Below are positions 6,277 to 8,925 of a stretch of 8,925 nucleotides of DNA, in pieces; within the stretch, counting starts at the first letter, position 1, and every line of letters starts with the position of its first letter. Source of the DNA: Bacteroidales bacterium. GTDB taxonomy: Bacteria; Bacteroidota; Bacteroidia; Bacteroidales; Paludibacteraceae. A program made the position numbers and the translations under genes. The stretch spans positions 1 through 8,925 of the forward strand of contig CAAGML010000144.1 of assembly GCA_900771035.1 (NCBI GenBank). The letters are read 5' to 3'. The notes beneath the pieces are model-generated. The model did no database searches and was not told where the DNA came from. It saw nothing but the letters and a program-made list of their open reading frames with translations.

Positions 6277-7431
6277 TCAGAATCTTTTTTTCGGCAGTCG
6301 TGTGAATAGGTTGATGAACACTGAGGCAACCGGGAGGTAGATGTCAAACATCAGTGCGGAAATCCAGAATTTCCTCTGCTTGTATATAGCCGCAGTGGCG
6401 TTGACCACGTAAAGGAGTATGATGGATTTCAGCAGATAGCATCCGAACAGGACTTCAAGCCCGACAATCCACCATTCAGGTCTCATCAGAACCAGAAGCA
6501 CGGTGGATGTCACTGTGCCGATATAGTAGAATGCCCTGAAAAACAGTTCGGTGAACATTGAGAACAGTGAGCTTGTACGGTAATCCTGCAATGTGGAAAG
6601 CTGGATTTTTTTCATGAAACGCCATTCACGGTGTGTGGGTTTCTCCACGCATATTGAATGCCCCAAGCGTGTGGGCTCTGATTTGGTGTTCAGACCATTG
6701 CCGTGACGGTTGACCATAAGGTCGTCATCGCCGAAAACCTGGTGCAGCATTCCCGCAAAACCATTATTCCTGAAGAAAGTCGAGCGCAGGTACGCCATGT
6801 TCTTGCTTGTGGCTGAATATGGGTGACCCGACACGTTGAATCCTGTCGAGCGCATTGTATTTAATAATGTGTCGTAGGCAATCATGTGCTGCAACGTTCC
6901 TCCGTTGTCCAGCATTATGCAGTTGCCGGTCACAAACTCGACACCTGTTGTGAAGTTCCGCACCATGGCCTGAATCCAGTGATGCGAGAATGGGCGTGCG
7001 GTAGGTTCGGTGAAGAGAAGAATGTCGCCTTTAGCTGCCTTTGCGCCGACTGTAATGGCAAGTTTGCGATGCGAGACTATACGGCTATCCTTCGGTATAG
7101 TGGTCATATACAGGTGTGGGTACGTCTCTTTTAACCGGCGCACCACATCCTCAGTGTTGTCCCACGAACCGTCATCCACCAGAATCACCTCGTAGTCGGG
7201 ATAATCCTGTTCCAGTATCAACGGAAGGTATGATTCCAGCTCTTCGTCAAGGTTGCGGGTGACGATTATGACGGAAACTTTCGGTTTTTCTGTCGTGTAT
7301 ATGATTTTGTGTGTGCGTTCGCGACGACTCACCCTGATGATGGCAGTATAGTAGAAAATGTAGTGTATCAGTATGATTAGCAACGATAAACCCGTTATGA
7401 CGAGTGCCGTATTTAGCAATGTTGTTGACAT
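6277..7431 (-). CDS. Membrane-bound family 2 glycosyltransferase
   Basis: This 384-residue protein has an N-terminal membrane helix (about 8-30), a cytoplasmic GT-A domain (about 50-285) and two or three C-terminal membrane segments (about 300-316, 320-345, 357-376). The GT2 start is clear: KVSVIIVTRN at 51-60 and VILVDDGS at 82-89, where D86/D87 bind the nucleotide sugar. GDDDL at 234-238 fits the catalytic-base region. It resembles a GT2 group I recall from Bacteroidota, but where such proteins usually read TDAD, this one reads TEPT (141-144). The terminal basic motif, often (Q/R)xxRW or KKRH-like, is KKIQLST (274-280). The sugar and acceptor are unknown; a role in glycan or envelope lipid assembly is only inferred from the family. 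It is the first gene of the run leading to the DUF349 gene and panB. A TAACTTTGC box upstream probably starts the transcript. Confidence 0.85.
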   Translation of the reverse strand: MSTTLLNTALVITGLSLLIILIHYIFYYTAIIRVSRRERTHKIIYTTEKPKVSVIIVTRNLDEELESYLPLILEQDYPDYEVILVDDGSWDNTEDVVRRLKETYPHLYMTTIPKDSRIVSHRKLAITVGAKAAKGDILLFTEPTARPFSHHWIQAMVRNFTTGVEFVTGNCIMLDNGGTLQHMIAYDTLLNTMRSTGFNVSGHPYSATSKNMAYLRSTFFRNNGFAGMLHQVFGDDDLMVNRHGNGLNTKSEPTRLGHSICVEKPTHREWRFMKKIQLSTLQDYRTSSLFSMFTELFFRAFYYIGTVTSTVLLVLMRPEWWIVGLEVLFGCYLLKSIILLYVVNATAAIYKQRKFWISALMFDIYLPVASVFINLFTRLPKKRF

Positions 7432-7467
7432 GTTTCGTATGCGGAATATTGTGTGTCCAAATATGTT

Positions 7468-7476
7468 GCAAAGTTA
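7468..7476 (-). promoter_or_regulatory. Probable -7 box for the glycosyltransferase gene
   Basis: The minus strand reads TAACTTTGC, a full match to the Bacteroidota TAnnTTTG element, 37 bp upstream of the ATG at 7431. I find no convincing TTTG at the -33 position about 19 bp further up, so this is a partial match. It predicts a leader of about 30 nt. Confidence 0.5.
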
Positions 7477-7522
7477 CGAATTTTTTTTCATCGGATAATG
7501 CGGAAATATGAAAATTATTTGC

Positions 7523-7531
7523 TAAATTTGC
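7523..7531 (+). promoter_or_regulatory. Probable -7 box for rho
   Basis: TAAATTTGC matches TAnnTTTG and points toward rho. Transcription would start near 7537, giving a leader of about 80 nt. No clear -33 TTTG is seen. The region from here to the rho ATG is AT-rich and has no in-frame ATG. Confidence 0.5.
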
Positions 7532-7589
7532 ACCGTTTTCCAAGGACAGCGTTGTTTGCTCAGAAATTCTTGTAAATCAGTATTTTCAC

Positions 7590-7607
7590 ACAATTCATAC
7601 AATTCAT
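7590..7607. repeat. Tandem 9-bp direct repeat in the rho leader
   Basis: ACAATTCAT occurs twice end to end (7590-7598, 7599-7607), ending 9 bp before the rho ATG at 7617. It lies in the predicted untranslated leader. It could be chance in AT-rich DNA. Confidence 0.6.
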
Positions 7608-7616
7608 TTTTCTTTT

Positions 7617-8843
7617 ATGTTCGACGAACAGCAGTTTTTTGATGCGCCTTTCCCTCCCTTTGAGCCTATTCAGGAGCAGGAAATGGAAGAGCCCAAACCT
7701 ATTGCACCTAAGTTGGAGGACCGCGAGGGAGTTTTTGACCAGGTGGAAAATCAGGCGTATGGCTTCTTGAGATTATTGGAGTATAATTTTCAACCTTCGG
7801 ACGACGACGTCTATGTCTCTGCCCTCGACGTGAAGCGTTACAGACTGAGGACTGGCGATTATGTCAAGTGTCAGGTTGACACCACCACCAAGGGCAGATA
7901 TGTGGGGTGTGTCAAGGTTTATTCCATCAACTATAAAGACCCGTCCCTCGCACGGACCAGAGTGCCTTTCGAGCGTCTCATACCTATTTTCCCTATGGAC
8001 AAGTTCAAACTTGTAGATGACAAACCTGGTGAGCCTCTGTCAAACCGTCTCATCGACCTTTTCACCCCTATCGGCAAAGGTCAGCGTGGCATGATTGTCG
8101 CCCAGCCTAAGACTGGTAAGACAACCCTGCTCAAATCCATAGCGAATGCCATTATGAAACATCAGAGCGACATTCACATGATTATACTCCTTATAGACGA
8201 ACGTCCCGAGGAGGTCACGGATATGAAACGCTCCGTTGAGAATGCCATGGTGATTTCCTCGACATTCGACGAGAGTGCCGAACATCACATCAAAGTGGCA
8301 AAGATGGTCTATGAACATGCACGCCGTATGGTGGAAAGTGGCAACGACGTTGTCATTTTGATGGATAGCATCACCCGTTTGGCTCGTGCGTACAACACAG
8401 AGGAACCGTCTTCTGGCAAGGTGCTTTCGGGCGGTGTTGACCCTAAGGCTCTTCACAAACCTAAACAGTTCTTCGGTGCCGCACGTAATATTGAGGACGG
8501 TGGTTCGCTGACAATACTCGCCACCGCGCTTATTGAGACGGGCAGCAAGATGGACGACTTCATCTTTGAGGAGTTCAAGGGCACTGGCAACATGGAACTC
8601 CAGCTCAACCGTGCTGTCGCCAACCGCAGGATGTTCCCTGCGATGGACCTTGTGGCATCATCCACGCGCAAGGACGACCTGCTGATGGACGCTTTCACCT
8701 GCAACCGCATGTGGGGCTTGCGCCGTATGCTTAGTTCAATGCCTATCCCTGATGCGACTGAACTGGTTATCAATAATATGGATGCTTTCAAAACCAACCA
8801 GGAATTCCTGGATAATATGAACAAAAACGGTTATTCCAAATGA
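7617..8843 (+). CDS. rho: Transcription termination factor Rho, lacking the N-terminal helical domain
   Basis: The product is a ring-shaped hexameric ATP-dependent RNA translocase that ends transcription. The primary RNA-binding cold-shock-like domain runs from about 37 (EGVFDQVENQAYGFLR) to 115. The ATPase core is intact: Walker A QPKTGKTT 163-170, LLIDERPEEV 191-200 with E195 as the catalytic glutamate, Walker B VILMDSITRLARAYN 246-260, Q-loop LSGGVDPKALHKPK 270-283, R-loop KGTGNMEL 321-328, and a probable arginine finger R351 in STRKDDLL. Residue roles are transferred from E. coli Rho by motif. What is odd is the N-terminus: residues 1-36 are acidic and proline-rich (FPPFEP, QEQEMEEPKP) with no recognisable Rho_N helical domain. 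The long disordered insertion known in Bacteroides Rho is also absent. The gene cannot extend upstream, because the frame hits TGA at 7509 with no ATG between and the divergent gene lies beyond. Met23 is a possible later start. It overlaps the next gene by 4 nt. Confidence 0.96.
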   Translation: MFDEQQFFDAPFPPFEPIQEQEMEEPKPIAPKLEDREGVFDQVENQAYGFLRLLEYNFQPSDDDVYVSALDVKRYRLRTGDYVKCQVDTTTKGRYVGCVKVYSINYKDPSLARTRVPFERLIPIFPMDKFKLVDDKPGEPLSNRLIDLFTPIGKGQRGMIVAQPKTGKTTLLKSIANAIMKHQSDIHMIILLIDERPEEVTDMKRSVENAMVISSTFDESAEHHIKVAKMVYEHARRMVESGNDVVILMDSITRLARAYNTEEPSSGKVLSGGVDPKALHKPKQFFGAARNIEDGGSLTILATALIETGSKMDDFIFEEFKGTGNMELQLNRAVANRRMFPAMDLVASSTRKDDLLMDAFTCNRMWGLRRMLSSMPIPDATELVINNMDAFKTNQEFLDNMNKNGYSK

Positions 8844-8906
8844 TACTGCCAATATATTTATACGGTCAGCCTGTGTTGAGAAAAGAGACTGAGAATATCA
8901 ATAAGG
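8840..8906 (+). CDS. def: Peptide deformylase, 5' end only (cut by contig end)
   Basis: The ATG at 8840 overlaps the rho stop codon (ATGA), implying translational coupling with rho. It encodes MILPIYLYGQPVLRKETENI, which closely resembles the conserved start of Bacteroidota peptide deformylases ('ILPIYxYGxPVLR'). That enzyme removes the formyl group from the first methionine of new proteins. Only about 22 residues are available and the metal-binding motifs (GxGxAA, EGCLS, HExDH) lie beyond the end, so the call rests on the N-terminus alone. The frame stays open into 8907-8925, but those bases are sequencing adapter and must not be translated. Confidence 0.75.
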
Positions 8907-8925
8907 AGATCGGAAGAGCGTCGTG
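8907..8925 (+). other. Illumina adapter remnant (contamination)
   Basis: The last 19 bases, AGATCGGAAGAGCGTCGTG, are identical to the start of the standard Illumina TruSeq adapter read-through sequence. They interrupt the deformylase gene exactly at the contig end. They are not part of the genome. Confidence 0.96.

Overview
The window looks like an ordinary chromosomal segment from a member of the Bacteroidota, most likely Bacteroidales. The evidence is the promoter style: TAnnTTTGC boxes sit just upstream of ccsA, the flavodoxin/ferredoxin gene, the glycosyltransferase gene and rho. There are no strong Shine-Dalgarno sequences, and the protein families (multi-DUF349 protein, EFR1-type ferredoxin, CcsA-type cytochrome maturation) fit that group. 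I could not pin down a genus. The short length and the adapter sequence at the right end suggest a contig from a draft or metagenome assembly.

Layout, left to right. (1) Positions 1-44 are contig edge, with at most a scrap of a neighbouring gene. (2) Positions 45-2660 (minus strand) are a two-gene cytochrome c cassette, transcribed ccsBA-like gene then triheme peroxidase. The first product is a very short fused System II haem-delivery protein that keeps four candidate haem-binding histidines. The second is a membrane-anchored peroxidase with three CxxCH haem sites, so the first gene plausibly matures the second. Between them lie three perfect tandem copies of an 11-bp unit. (3) Positions 2661-2750 are a compact divergent promoter region with two Bacteroidota-type promoters back to back. 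The rightward one places its transcription start almost on the ATG of the next gene. (4) Positions 2751-3545 (plus) encode an EFR1-type flavodoxin plus 2[4Fe-4S] ferredoxin protein. (5) Positions 3548-3581 are a bidirectional hairpin terminator between convergent genes. (6) Positions 3600-7431 (minus) are a likely three-gene transcription unit: family 2 glycosyltransferase, five-repeat DUF349 protein, then panB (pantothenate/CoA synthesis). (7) Positions 7432-7616 are a second divergent promoter region. (8) Positions 7617-8906 (plus) hold rho, overlapping by 4 nt the start of a peptide deformylase gene cut by the contig end.

I see no CRISPR array, tRNA, rRNA, insertion sequence, phage gene or defence system, and I do not claim a new system. 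The points most worth a second look are: 19 nt of Illumina adapter at the right end (an artefact, not biology); a Rho that lacks the usual N-terminal helical domain and the long disordered insertion known from Bacteroides; the miniature CcsBA next to a triheme peroxidase; the 11-bp triple repeat between them; and a glycosyltransferase whose usual DxD site reads TEPT.
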